Shown here piece by piece: positions 48,427 through 56,101 of a stretch of DNA of 64,000 bases. Position 1 is the first letter of the stretch. The number at the start of each line of letters is the position of its first letter. The position numbers and the translations under genes were made by a program. Below the pieces are notes generated by a model. It saw only the letters and a program-made list of their open reading frames with translations, searched no databases and was not told the origin of the DNA. The DNA is from Bacteroidota bacterium (GTDB lineage: Bacteria > Bacteroidota > Bacteroidia > NS11-12g > UBA955). The stretch covers positions 172,254 through 236,253 of the forward strand of contig JAIYAW010000001.1 of assembly GCA_027488835.1 (NCBI GenBank). Reading direction: 5' to 3'.

Positions 48427-49710
48427 GCGAGACTTTAGCCAATTTTGAGGATTTTGTTTTTCTTGACCTTGCCAAATTTGGAATTGAAGGATGTTTTTAT
48501 CATCATCGTCGGTCATTACTCGTCCTATTTTTTCTCCAACAGAAATGATTTGTCCCCGCTGAACAAAAACATCGCTTAATCGAGAATATACAGTAAAATA
48601 TTCTCCATGGTTAACCAATATCGCTTCTCCTTGTCCGGGAATAGACAGAATGGCAGAAACAGTTCCTTTAAATACAGCCTTTACTGTTGTATTTTTTGGT
48701 GTGGTAATATCAATACCATTATTGACCTCTTCAATATCTTGAAACTCTGGGTGTCTGTGTCGGCCGAATCCTTGAGAAATAAATCCTCTTTCAACAGGCC
48801 AAGGCAAACCACCTCTGTTATTTTCAAACGACACACTGAGTGCTTTTGATTCAGGTGTTAAAGCATTTTCTGAACTTGATGAATTGTATTTTGACTTTTT
48901 ATTTCCAGTTTTATCGGGTGCGGATTTTGCCACTTCTCTTTTTTGACGGCGGCGTTCAGCTTCAATTTCTTTGGCAATTGCCCTTGAAATTTCTCGGTTC
49001 AATTTAGAAACCTGGCGTTCGTTTTCTTTGATTTTCCCTCTTAGTTCTTTTTCCTTTGAAGATAGTTCAACAACCAACTTTTGCTTGGTAGATTTGTCGG
49101 TTTCTAATTCTTTTTTTTCGGTTTCTTTACTTGACAAAAGCACTACCTTTTGTTTCCGGGTATGGTTTAATTCAGCAAGTGCATCAGATACTTGTTGGGC
49201 CTGTATTTGGATGGATGAAACAAGATTTCTGCGATAATCTGAAAGTTTACGCAGGTATTTCCAACGACGTAAAGCTTGTTTTACATTGTTGGATGTAAAG
49301 ATAAAAAATAGCTCTTTTCCAGATTTTCTTGTTTTGTAGGCTTTGCGAATTGTTTTGTTTAATTTGATTTTTTCTCTGTCGTAATCAAATTTTAGTGTTT
49401 CTAAGCGCTCAGATTGTGAAAAAATATCTCCATCTGTTGCAATGATCTCGACTTGAATATTTTCAATTAATTCAGTCCGTTGTTCAATAATTTTATTGAT
49501 TGTAGTTAATTGATGAAGTGTATTGCGCTTTTCTTTCTGTGTGGAGAGTAGAATTTTTTTGTTCTCGGCAATTTCTTGTTCAACTTTACGACGCTTTTGC
49601 TCAAGCTGTTGGCGATTTGTTTGCGCCATTGACTTTGGCCAACAAATGCCAATTACAAAAACTGTGGCAATGAAAAATTGACTAATTTTTTTGAATCGAA
49701 ACGCGCTCAT
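48424..49710 (-). CDS. EnvC-like murein hydrolase activator with degenerate M23 domain
   Basis: The 428-residue product has a signal peptide (MSAFRFKKISQFFIATVFVIG...SMAQ). A long coiled coil follows (about residues 35-250, rich in Lys/Glu/Gln), and then a LytM/M23 domain from about 305. Active M23 enzymes need an HxxxD site and an HxH site. Here the corresponding segments read NNGIDI, VYSRL and LQFQI, so the zinc-binding His residues are missing. This matches EnvC/NlpD proteins, which switch on cell-wall amidases at division rather than cut. It starts 10 bp upstream of the dehydrogenase gene in the same direction and overlaps the DUF4292 gene by 29 bp. Confidence 0.88.
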   Translation of the reverse strand: MSAFRFKKISQFFIATVFVIGICWPKSMAQTNRQQLEQKRRKVEQEIAENKKILLSTQKEKRNTLHQLTTINKIIEQRTELIENIQVEIIATDGDIFSQSERLETLKFDYDREKIKLNKTIRKAYKTRKSGKELFFIFTSNNVKQALRRWKYLRKLSDYRRNLVSSIQIQAQQVSDALAELNHTRKQKVVLLSSKETEKKELETDKSTKQKLVVELSSKEKELRGKIKENERQVSKLNREISRAIAKEIEAERRRQKREVAKSAPDKTGNKKSKYNSSSSENALTPESKALSVSFENNRGGLPWPVERGFISQGFGRHRHPEFQDIEEVNNGIDITTPKNTTVKAVFKGTVSAILSIPGQGEAILVNHGEYFTVYSRLSDVFVQRGQIISVGEKIGRVMTDDDDKNILQFQIWQGQEKQNPQNWLKSR

Positions 49711-50395
49711 AATCATTCGGTACTGAGAATGGGTACGAAGGTATAGAATCAAATCGTGCAGTTTTTAACGATAATTTCAGTCGTAGACTATTGAGGTCAC
49801 TTTTCATGTCTTGTATTTCCCACTCCATTTGGTTTGGCAGCGCCACTTCCTTATCGGTTATTCTTTCGAGATAAGAAATTTTCAGTTTTTTCATTTTACC
49901 CTTATCTGAAAATCTTGAAGAAGAAACCAAATTATTTGTTGTGGTTAATCCAAAAGACAAATAAGGCGGCGTTGCGCCAATGTATTCATTTGGCTTAGTA
50001 CTGTCGTATTGAATCAGCGAATTTGTTGGTGTATTTCCCACAATTAAGGCTTGTATGGCAGATAAGTCGGCAGGTAATTCTTGCATGCTACTTAAATCAG
50101 CCAGTGATAATGGGTAATATTTTTGATTGTAAATATCAATTAGATGGGCGCTATCTTTGGTAATAATTCCTTTTAATATTTGGATACCCATTATGGCTGA
50201 AACGCTAAACCAGACAATACTGTCTTTTTGCATGCGGAAAGTTACATTCCCAGATAAATCACCTTGAGGTGATTGAATATCACAATCGTATTTTGCTGTG
50301 CAATACTTCCAGTTTACATTTTGAATTGTCTTTTGTGCATTGGATTGATTGTTGAACAATAAAATAAGGGCGAAAATAAGCAGTATTTTTTTCAT
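49682..50395 (-). CDS. DUF4292 domain protein
   Basis: The 237-residue exported protein has a signal peptide (MKKILLIFALILLFNNQSNA). The family pattern follows: GNVTFRMQKDSIVWFSVSAIMGIQILKGIITKDS, then DIYNQKYYPLSLADL. This resembles the LolA/LolB-like half-barrel seen in other DUF4292 proteins. In Bacteroidota such proteins usually sit between a TPR protein and an EnvC-like protein, as here, suggesting an envelope role. No lipobox Cys is seen at the signal end. The 3' end overlaps the EnvC-like start by 29 bp. Confidence 0.82.
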   Translation of the reverse strand: MKKILLIFALILLFNNQSNAQKTIQNVNWKYCTAKYDCDIQSPQGDLSGNVTFRMQKDSIVWFSVSAIMGIQILKGIITKDSAHLIDIYNQKYYPLSLADLSSMQELPADLSAIQALIVGNTPTNSLIQYDSTKPNEYIGATPPYLSFGLTTTNNLVSSSRFSDKGKMKKLKISYLERITDKEVALPNQMEWEIQDMKSDLNSLRLKLSLKTARFDSIPSYPFSVPNDYERVSIQKN

Positions 50396-50431
50396 GGAGA
50401 TTTATTATAAGCAATGAATTTCTAGTTAAAA

Positions 50432-52039
50432 TTAGATTTCGATTAATTGTCCCAAAATTTGTGCCAAATACAATATTTCCTTTATTTTTAAGTCATTTGA
50501 TTGTGATCGGAAATAGCTTAAAAATGAACTTAAATACGGTGGGTTGATATTTTGGATATTTATTTGATCTAATTGTGGAATTGATTTTGATGGCTTGTTT
50601 AAATTGATATTTCCCAAAAGCATCAGGCATGTAAATTCATTTTTCCATGAATTGCTTAGATTTCTTGTTCTTAAAACATTTGTTGCTGAGGTATTAAGTT
50701 CTTCCTTTTTGTTGTCAAATAAAAGCGAATAACAATTTACCAATTCATTGATTGGTGCAAATGGAAATGCCTCAATTAACTTGGGAATTACAATCGATAG
50801 TTTCTCTTTGTTTTGAATTGCAAACAAAGAAAAAATGTAAGGCATTACTTCATTTTCATTGCTCAATTTCAATTCACCTGTTAGTTCATAATATTTAATG
50901 GCCAGATTATAATTTGATTTGCTGTAAAATTTACGTCCTAAAGTTTCATTCAACTTTCGCTTTATTTCATAATTTGGAAAACCAAGATTGTTAGCCAATA
51001 GGTAAATGGAGTCAATCAAATTTGTATTTTGTTCGCAATCGAAGAAAATGCCAATTGCTGAATTTTGAAGTTCTGACCAAGGTTCTTTGAATGCACGTAA
51101 AAAGTATAGTTTTGAGTTGAGAATTTGTAAGATTTGATATTTATTTTCAGTATAAAGTTTTAAATAAACTTCACTTTTCTTGCCATTAAACTGATTTTCT
51201 TGTTTTGGGTTAGCACCCATTAATGTGATGGCTTTGATTTGAATAATTTCGTTTTTGTAGAAAATATTTGCTGTGTCATTTTTGTATTTATGAAGCACCA
51301 TTTTTTCTGCTTTTTCAAATTGATTCGATGACAAATATATCGAGATTAGTTCCTTGAAATAATCTGGTTGATTGGGATATTTGGCTTGAAGTTTTTCGAG
51401 TGTATAGGTAATAGAGTCCGTTTTTTTCAAGTCTTGATAAGCCCACAAATAGGCTTTTGCAATTTCTGGACGAAACAAAAATTGTTTTTCCCAAAGCCTG
51501 CAAACCTTTAATAGATCGATACTGTTGTGGCTTTGTTTGAAGAACTCGCTTGCTTCTTTATAGCGAGACCAATATTTGGGATTAATTTCTATTGCTTTGA
51601 AATAGTATTTTTCTGCCTCATTGTATTTGAATAAAACTGTTAATAATTGTGCTTTTAAAATGATGTATGTATCTTCAGTTGGATTTAATCTGAGGGCTTG
51701 ATCAATATAATAGAGAGCTTGGTCTATTTTTCCTAATTTTTGATGAATGGTTGCAAGTCTGAAATTTGCGGCTTCAGTGGAAATAGGATTTTCGGCAAGT
51801 TTTTTGAATTCGATTAACGCATTTGTCCAGTCGGAAGTTTGATACAATACTTCAGCCCTGCGATAAGCGGCATTTGTTGATTGAATTGTATCTAGTTGGG
51901 CAGAGGCAAATGTCCCCCAAAATGAAAAGAAAATTGTAAAAATCCAGTGAGTTAACCCTGAGAACTGTAATCGCCAATGCTGTACTCCAAGCTGTCGCCA
52001 TTGAGCACAACGTGATTGCCTATCATGGAGTTTTCGCAT
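50432..52039 (-). CDS. Tetratricopeptide repeat protein, exported
   Basis: The product has up to 535 residues. TPR units are visible from about residue 55: AAYRRAEVLYQTSDWTNALI, AANFRLATIHQKLGKIDQAL, and EDTYIILKAQLLTVLFKYNE with KYYFKAIEINP. The start is odd. The only ATG in frame (52039) lies 88 bp inside the upstream nucleotidyltransferase gene. The hydrophobic signal segment (THWIFTIFFSFWGTFASAQ) begins only at residue ~31, close to that gene's stop. Either the signal peptide has a long Arg-rich start or translation begins at a non-ATG/GTG/TTG codon. It is followed by the DUF4292 gene. The role is unknown, with TPRs implying protein binding in the envelope. Confidence 0.78.
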   Translation of the reverse strand: MRKLHDRQSRCAQWRQLGVQHWRLQFSGLTHWIFTIFFSFWGTFASAQLDTIQSTNAAYRRAEVLYQTSDWTNALIEFKKLAENPISTEAANFRLATIHQKLGKIDQALYYIDQALRLNPTEDTYIILKAQLLTVLFKYNEAEKYYFKAIEINPKYWSRYKEASEFFKQSHNSIDLLKVCRLWEKQFLFRPEIAKAYLWAYQDLKKTDSITYTLEKLQAKYPNQPDYFKELISIYLSSNQFEKAEKMVLHKYKNDTANIFYKNEIIQIKAITLMGANPKQENQFNGKKSEVYLKLYTENKYQILQILNSKLYFLRAFKEPWSELQNSAIGIFFDCEQNTNLIDSIYLLANNLGFPNYEIKRKLNETLGRKFYSKSNYNLAIKYYELTGELKLSNENEVMPYIFSLFAIQNKEKLSIVIPKLIEAFPFAPINELVNCYSLLFDNKKEELNTSATNVLRTRNLSNSWKNEFTCLMLLGNINLNKPSKSIPQLDQINIQNINPPYLSSFLSYFRSQSNDLKIKEILYLAQILGQLIEI

Positions 52040-52953
52040 TTAAAGTTCTTTAAATTACTATTATCTTGGATAATTGTATTGCTAATAACGCAATTTTCCA
52101 ATGAAGTATTGTTCCCAATGCTTACAAAAGGACCAATTTGACAATTTATCAGTTTAACGTTGTTTCCAATAAAGCAAGGTTCAATGATAGAAACAGTGTT
52201 ATCAAATTGATTCATATCAATTTTCATCTGTGAAGATTTGTTCACTAAAACACGTTGATTTGTATAAACAGTAGCTGCGTAATTTCCACAATCTAACCAT
52301 TCATCAACTTTACCTGGAACAAACTGCATGCCTTTGTTTTTCATATTTTCCATGGCATTGGTTAATTGGTATTCACCTTTTTCTTTGATGTTGTTATCTA
52401 TCAAAAATTGCAATTCATATTCAAGGGTTTCGCCACTTTTGAAATAGTAAATTCCAATGATAGCAAGATCAGAAACAAAGTCTTTTGGTTTTTCAATAAA
52501 ATCGGTAATAATATTATTTTCGTTGTATTTCACAACACCGAAAGAGCTTGGATTGTCAACTTGTTGTACCCAAATAACGCCATCTTTGGTTTTATCTAGG
52601 TTGAATTCAGTTCTAAAAAGGGTATCAGCAAAAGCAACAATTACTTCGCCTTTAAGGCATTCACGGGCACACAAAATGGCATGTCCTGTTCCTTCGGCTT
52701 TATCTTGATAAAAGATTTTGCCTATTGCACCAACGCTCTCAGCAATTCTGATCAATTCTGTTTCGGTTTCATCGCCAAATCGGCCAATAACAAAACCTAT
52801 TTCATCAATGGTTTCACCACAAACAGCCGCTATGTCTTCGATTAACCAATTTACGATTGACTTACCAGCAACTGGAACTAAAGGTTTTGGGGTTGTGAGG
52901 GTGTGTGGACGCATTCTTTTGCCCATACCAGCCATTGGAATAATAAGTTTCAT
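51952..52953 (-). CDS. Sugar-1-phosphate nucleotidyltransferase with C-terminal beta-helix
   Basis: The 333-residue enzyme makes an NDP-sugar from a sugar-1-phosphate. The N-terminal GT-A-like domain has the signature GMGKRMRPHTLTTPKPLVPV, then AEGTGHAILCARE, VAFADTLF and EKGEYQLTNAME. A short left-handed beta-helix follows from about 245 (IGNNVKLINCQIGPFVSIGNN), as in GlmU/RmlA-like enzymes. Sugar and nucleotide are not certain; TTP- or UTP-dependent activation for surface glycan is likely. Its 3' end overlaps the predicted TPR gene start by 88 bp. Confidence 0.9.
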   Translation of the reverse strand: MKLIIPMAGMGKRMRPHTLTTPKPLVPVAGKSIVNWLIEDIAAVCGETIDEIGFVIGRFGDETETELIRIAESVGAIGKIFYQDKAEGTGHAILCARECLKGEVIVAFADTLFRTEFNLDKTKDGVIWVQQVDNPSSFGVVKYNENNIITDFIEKPKDFVSDLAIIGIYYFKSGETLEYELQFLIDNNIKEKGEYQLTNAMENMKNKGMQFVPGKVDEWLDCGNYAATVYTNQRVLVNKSSQMKIDMNQFDNTVSIIEPCFIGNNVKLINCQIGPFVSIGNNTSLENCVISNTIIQDNSNLKNFKCENSMIGNHVVLNGDSLEYSIGDYSSQG

Positions 52954-53041
52954 CTTAAACTAAAATCAAAATTTTGTGCAAATATCGTTATAAACTGCGA
53001 ATTTATGGTTATGAAGTTCATTTATAGTATAGATAAAGGCA

Positions 53042-53479
53042 TTATTTACCACTACTACCATATCCTCCCTCACCTCTTTCCGTTTCGTTTAATTGGTTAG
53101 TTTCCTCCCATTTAATGCTTTTGAATTCAGCAATTATCATTTGAGCAATTCTTTCGCCATCGCTGATTTCAAAGGCAGTTTGTCCGTGATTAATTAACAA
53201 AACTTTAATTTCACCTCTGTAGTCGGCGTCTATTGTTCCGGGTGAATTCAATACTGTAATTCCATGTTTGAAAGCCAAACCGCTTCTCGGGCGAATTTGA
53301 GCTTCATAACCTTCGGGCAATTCCAAAAACAAACCTGTTGAAATAATTTCCCTTTGTCCTGGTTGAATTACAATAGGTTGATCCATATTGGCATGTAAAT
53401 CCATCCCTGCGCTTAATGCCGTTTGGTATTTTGGCAAAGGATGTTTTGAAAGGTTTTTAATTTTGATTGTTGTTTTCAT
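53042..53479 (-). CDS. dut: dUTP diphosphatase
   Basis: Dut hydrolyses dUTP to dUMP, keeping uracil out of DNA. The 145-residue trimeric-type protein has all five motifs: [38 protein letters not shown] and the C-terminal arm [11 protein letters not shown]. Length is normal. Its start overlaps the flippase gene by 23 bp, and it is separated from the nucleotidyltransferase by 88 bp in which no gene is seen. Confidence 0.97.
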   Translation of the reverse strand: MKTTIKIKNLSKHPLPKYQTALSAGMDLHANMDQPIVIQPGQREIISTGLFLELPEGYEAQIRPRSGLAFKHGITVLNSPGTIDADYRGEIKVLLINHGQTAFEISDGERIAQMIIAEFKSIKWEETNQLNETERGEGGYGSSGK

Positions 53480-54953
53480 TATGAATTGGGCTTACGTAAA
53501 TGAATTTTTCGTAGATATATATTCCACCAACCAATATGGCCAGAGAAAGCAATTTTGCGCAAATAGAGAGTGCCGTATTTTCTATATTCAGTATCAAATA
53601 CCCAGATCCTATGGCAATAAAAATACTCCCTAGAATTGGCAGCAATGGATATGGAATTGGGAAATACTTCTGGCAAAGGAGGTAGCCTAAAATAACCATA
53701 CTTGCATAAGCTATCAATGTGGTATAAGCGGAGCCTAAAAATCCAATTTTTGGAATAAGAAAATAGTTTAAAGCCAAGGTAATAAAAGCGCCAGCGAAGG
53801 CAGGTAATGCTCCAATTTTGGTTTTACCTGATACTTTATACCAAATAGACAAGGTATAATAAATACCCAAACACAAATTAGCCGCCAATAATATTGGCAC
53901 TATTTTCATTCCTGAGGGATGGTTAAAATAAGCTTTGTTTCTAATTAGCAATGGTGCTATATAAGGTAAAATAACAATGGTAAACAAGTAAATGATCGAT
54001 ACCGCATAAACAAACCATTTCATTACATAGGCGTAAGTTTGTTTTGAATCTAATGATTTTGCTTGTTGGAAAAAGAAGGGTTCAACTGCAAATCTAAAGG
54101 CTTGCACAAATAATGTTAAAATGAGACTTAATTTGTAAAAAGCACTGTAAATACTTGCTTCGTAATCGCCAATGTTCTCGGGTAACAATTGTTTGAGTAA
54201 TACCCTGTCGAAAGTTTCGTTAATCATCCCGGCCAAACCAATAAATATCAAAGGATAGGCATATTTTAACATTTGCTTTAAAAGAGCTAAATCAAGTCCA
54301 TAGACTAAGTTTCTCCAAGATTTGAACATCATTGGAAAGGTGAGCAGAGAAGCAATTAGGTTTGAGATGAAAATATTTGAAACCATATTTTCAGGTTGTG
54401 CCCAATTATCAGCCCAGTTGTAACCGTGTTTTGATAAAAAAGGACAACCAATTAAAAAGAAAATATTTGCAAGCACATTGATGCCAATATTCGATAAACG
54501 GATAATTGCAAACTGCCAAGGCTTCTGTTGGTTTCTCAACCATGCATACCCCAAGGCGGTAATCGAGTCGATGGCCAAAATTAGTGTAAACCAAATTGCG
54601 TATTCAGGGTGATTTGGATAACCTGCAGCAGTCATGATTGAATCTGCGAAGAAGCGAGATAGAATGACCCAAATAAATCCTGTTATAATTAGGGTATGGG
54701 TGGCGGTTGAAAATACCCTTTCTGGTTTTTCTGTTTTTTGCGCAAAATGAAAGAATGCAGTTTCTAACCCTATGGCAAAAACAACTGAAAATAAACTTGC
54801 ATAACCAAACATAACACTAACAACCCCATAATCTGAAACATCACTCAGATATGCCGTATAAAGAGGAACTAAGAGGTAGTTTATAAATCGCCCTACCATA
54901 GTACTTAGTCCGTAAATGGCTGTTTGCGATGCTAGTTTTTTAACAATTGACAT
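53457..54953 (-). CDS. Polysaccharide flippase (Wzx/MATE-like)
   Basis: The 498-residue inner-membrane protein has about 14 hydrophobic helices. The N-terminus ([30 protein letters not shown]) is typical of the oligosaccharide flippase/MurJ-like superfamily that moves lipid-linked sugar units across the membrane. [18 protein letters not shown] and [10 protein letters not shown] fit as well. The substrate is unknown. It is the central gene of a minus-strand group: folK, wbqC-like, flippase, dut, nucleotidyltransferase, TPR protein. Its 3' end overlaps dut by 23 bp. Confidence 0.9.
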   Translation of the reverse strand: MSIVKKLASQTAIYGLSTMVGRFINYLLVPLYTAYLSDVSDYGVVSVMFGYASLFSVVFAIGLETAFFHFAQKTEKPERVFSTATHTLIITGFIWVILSRFFADSIMTAAGYPNHPEYAIWFTLILAIDSITALGYAWLRNQQKPWQFAIIRLSNIGINVLANIFFLIGCPFLSKHGYNWADNWAQPENMVSNIFISNLIASLLTFPMMFKSWRNLVYGLDLALLKQMLKYAYPLIFIGLAGMINETFDRVLLKQLLPENIGDYEASIYSAFYKLSLILTLFVQAFRFAVEPFFFQQAKSLDSKQTYAYVMKWFVYAVSIIYLFTIVILPYIAPLLIRNKAYFNHPSGMKIVPILLAANLCLGIYYTLSIWYKVSGKTKIGALPAFAGAFITLALNYFLIPKIGFLGSAYTTLIAYASMVILGYLLCQKYFPIPYPLLPILGSIFIAIGSGYLILNIENTALSICAKLLSLAILVGGIYIYEKFIYVSPIHNENNNQN

Positions 54954-54970
54954 GAATGAGACAAATGTAA

Positions 54971-55549
54971 TTAAAATTCTGCTTGGAAATAATCTTTACA
55001 AAGTGGCCCTAAGTTGAATAGCAAATCGATAATAGACACGTTAGATCTGAAACCATATCGGTCATCAAAAACTTGTGAAAATGGCGGAGTTGTAATTTCT
55101 ATTTCATCAGAGTTAAAAATCGAAGTAGTTTCCACATTCAATAGAGGTGAAAAAGCAACATTTTCTAGACCAATAAGCTTAATTATTAATGCGAGTAAAG
55201 TTTCATTAAGTTGAGCAAGTTCCGGGATTTGTTGATCAAAAACATTGAAGATTCTATAATCGTAATATTCAAAAAAAGGAGATTTACCATAGGCCGTTTG
55301 CAAGGCATTTTTGTGTTCGCGGATCCACTTTTGTGAGTAATCTATTTGAACTTGACAAAAATCTGCAGATTTGGTACTTGCGATAACTGGTACAATGAGT
55401 GTTTGAATCTGATTGGGTCCGGCAATGATATATTTATTGGTGTATTTGTTATTTGGCGCTGAGAAATGCTGCAACAGATTATTTTTTCCTTGTTTTTGTG
55501 CCAATATAAACCACTGAATGCTTGGAAAAATTTCTGGAATCAAGATCAT
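54971..55549 (-). CDS. WbqC family protein
   Basis: The 192-residue protein matches the WbqC-like family: IFPSIQWFILAQKQGK near the start, then KYTNKYIIAGPNQIQTLIVPV, WIREHKNALQTAYGKSPFFEYY, and GFRSNVSIIDLLFNLGP at the end. WbqC-like proteins occur in LPS and surface polysaccharide clusters, and an enzymatic role is not settled. Its start overlaps the folK stop by 4 bp, and the flippase gene follows after 17 bp, so it is part of the same operon. Confidence 0.85.
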   Translation of the reverse strand: MILIPEIFPSIQWFILAQKQGKNNLLQHFSAPNNKYTNKYIIAGPNQIQTLIVPVIASTKSADFCQVQIDYSQKWIREHKNALQTAYGKSPFFEYYDYRIFNVFDQQIPELAQLNETLLALIIKLIGLENVAFSPLLNVETTSIFNSDEIEITTPPFSQVFDDRYGFRSNVSIIDLLFNLGPLCKDYFQAEF

Positions 55550-56046
55550 AAGAAAAGAAGTTTTTTAATTGGCAGTTTATCTGAAGTTTCTATAGCCAAT
55601 TGCTTCATGGATTTTTTCAATGATGGATGGGGGAGGCTGGGAGCTAATTCCGACAGTGGAGCTAAAACAAAATTTCTATTTTGCATTTGTGGATGCGGAA
55701 TGATGAGGTCATTGTCCCTCAAAATCATATTGTCGAATAATAAGATATCTATGTCGATAGTTCTTGGTCCCCATTTTTCATTTCTTATCCGACCCAATTG
55801 TTTCTCAATTTGAAGGATTTTTTGCATAAGCATTTTGGGAGGGAAGGGGGTAATAATTTCAATGCATTGGTTTATGAAATCTGGTTGATCTGTCTTGCCC
55901 CACGCTGAAGTTTTGTAAAAAGAGGATGTGGTTTTTACCAGACCAATTTGTTGGCTTAAAAGGATGTTCGCAAGGTTCAAATTGGCAATTGAATTTCCTT
56001 GGTTACTTCCAGTGGAAAGAAACACTCTATGAAAAAGTTTCGACAC
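55546..56046 (-). CDS. folK: 2-amino-4-hydroxy-6-hydroxymethyldihydropteridine pyrophosphokinase
   Basis: FolK transfers pyrophosphate from ATP to the pterin in folate synthesis. The 166-residue protein has VFLSTGSNQGN at the start, then TSSFYKTSAWGKTDQPDFINQCIEI and QLGRIRNEKWGPRTIDIDILLFD, the HPPK signature with its metal-binding Asp pair, and IPHPQMQNRNFVLAPLSELAP. The start is GTG at 56046; no ATG is available near the conserved N-terminus. A TATCTTCG box lies 5 nt upstream. It is divergent from the M16 peptidase gene. Confidence 0.94.
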   Translation of the reverse strand: MSKLFHRVFLSTGSNQGNSIANLNLANILLSQQIGLVKTTSSFYKTSAWGKTDQPDFINQCIEIITPFPPKMLMQKILQIEKQLGRIRNEKWGPRTIDIDILLFDNMILRDNDLIIPHPQMQNRNFVLAPLSELAPSLPHPSLKKSMKQLAIETSDKLPIKKLLFL

Positions 56047-56051
56047 AGCCG

Positions 56052-56059
56052 CGAAGATA
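56052..56059 (-). promoter_or_regulatory. -7-like promoter box of folK (TATCTTCG)
   Basis: On the minus strand TATCTTCG ends 5 nt before the GTG start at 56046. It differs from TAnnTTTG by one base; the same TATCTTCGCGG occurs at 62760. Confidence 0.4.
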
Positions 56060-56087
56060 AAACGCTTGGACGAAGAAAATAGAATTG

Positions 56088-56095
56088 TATTTTTG
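56088..56095 (+). promoter_or_regulatory. -7 promoter box of the M16 peptidase gene (TATTTTTG)
   Basis: TATTTTTG fits TAnnTTTG and ends 6 nt before the ATG at 56102. It is divergent from the folK box 30 bp away. Confidence 0.5.
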
Positions 56096-56101
56096 TAAAA
56101 T

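Noticed and set aside
48424..49710. Active M23 endopeptidase
   Set aside because: The zinc-binding His residues are replaced (NNGID, LQFQI), so it is better read as an EnvC-type activator.
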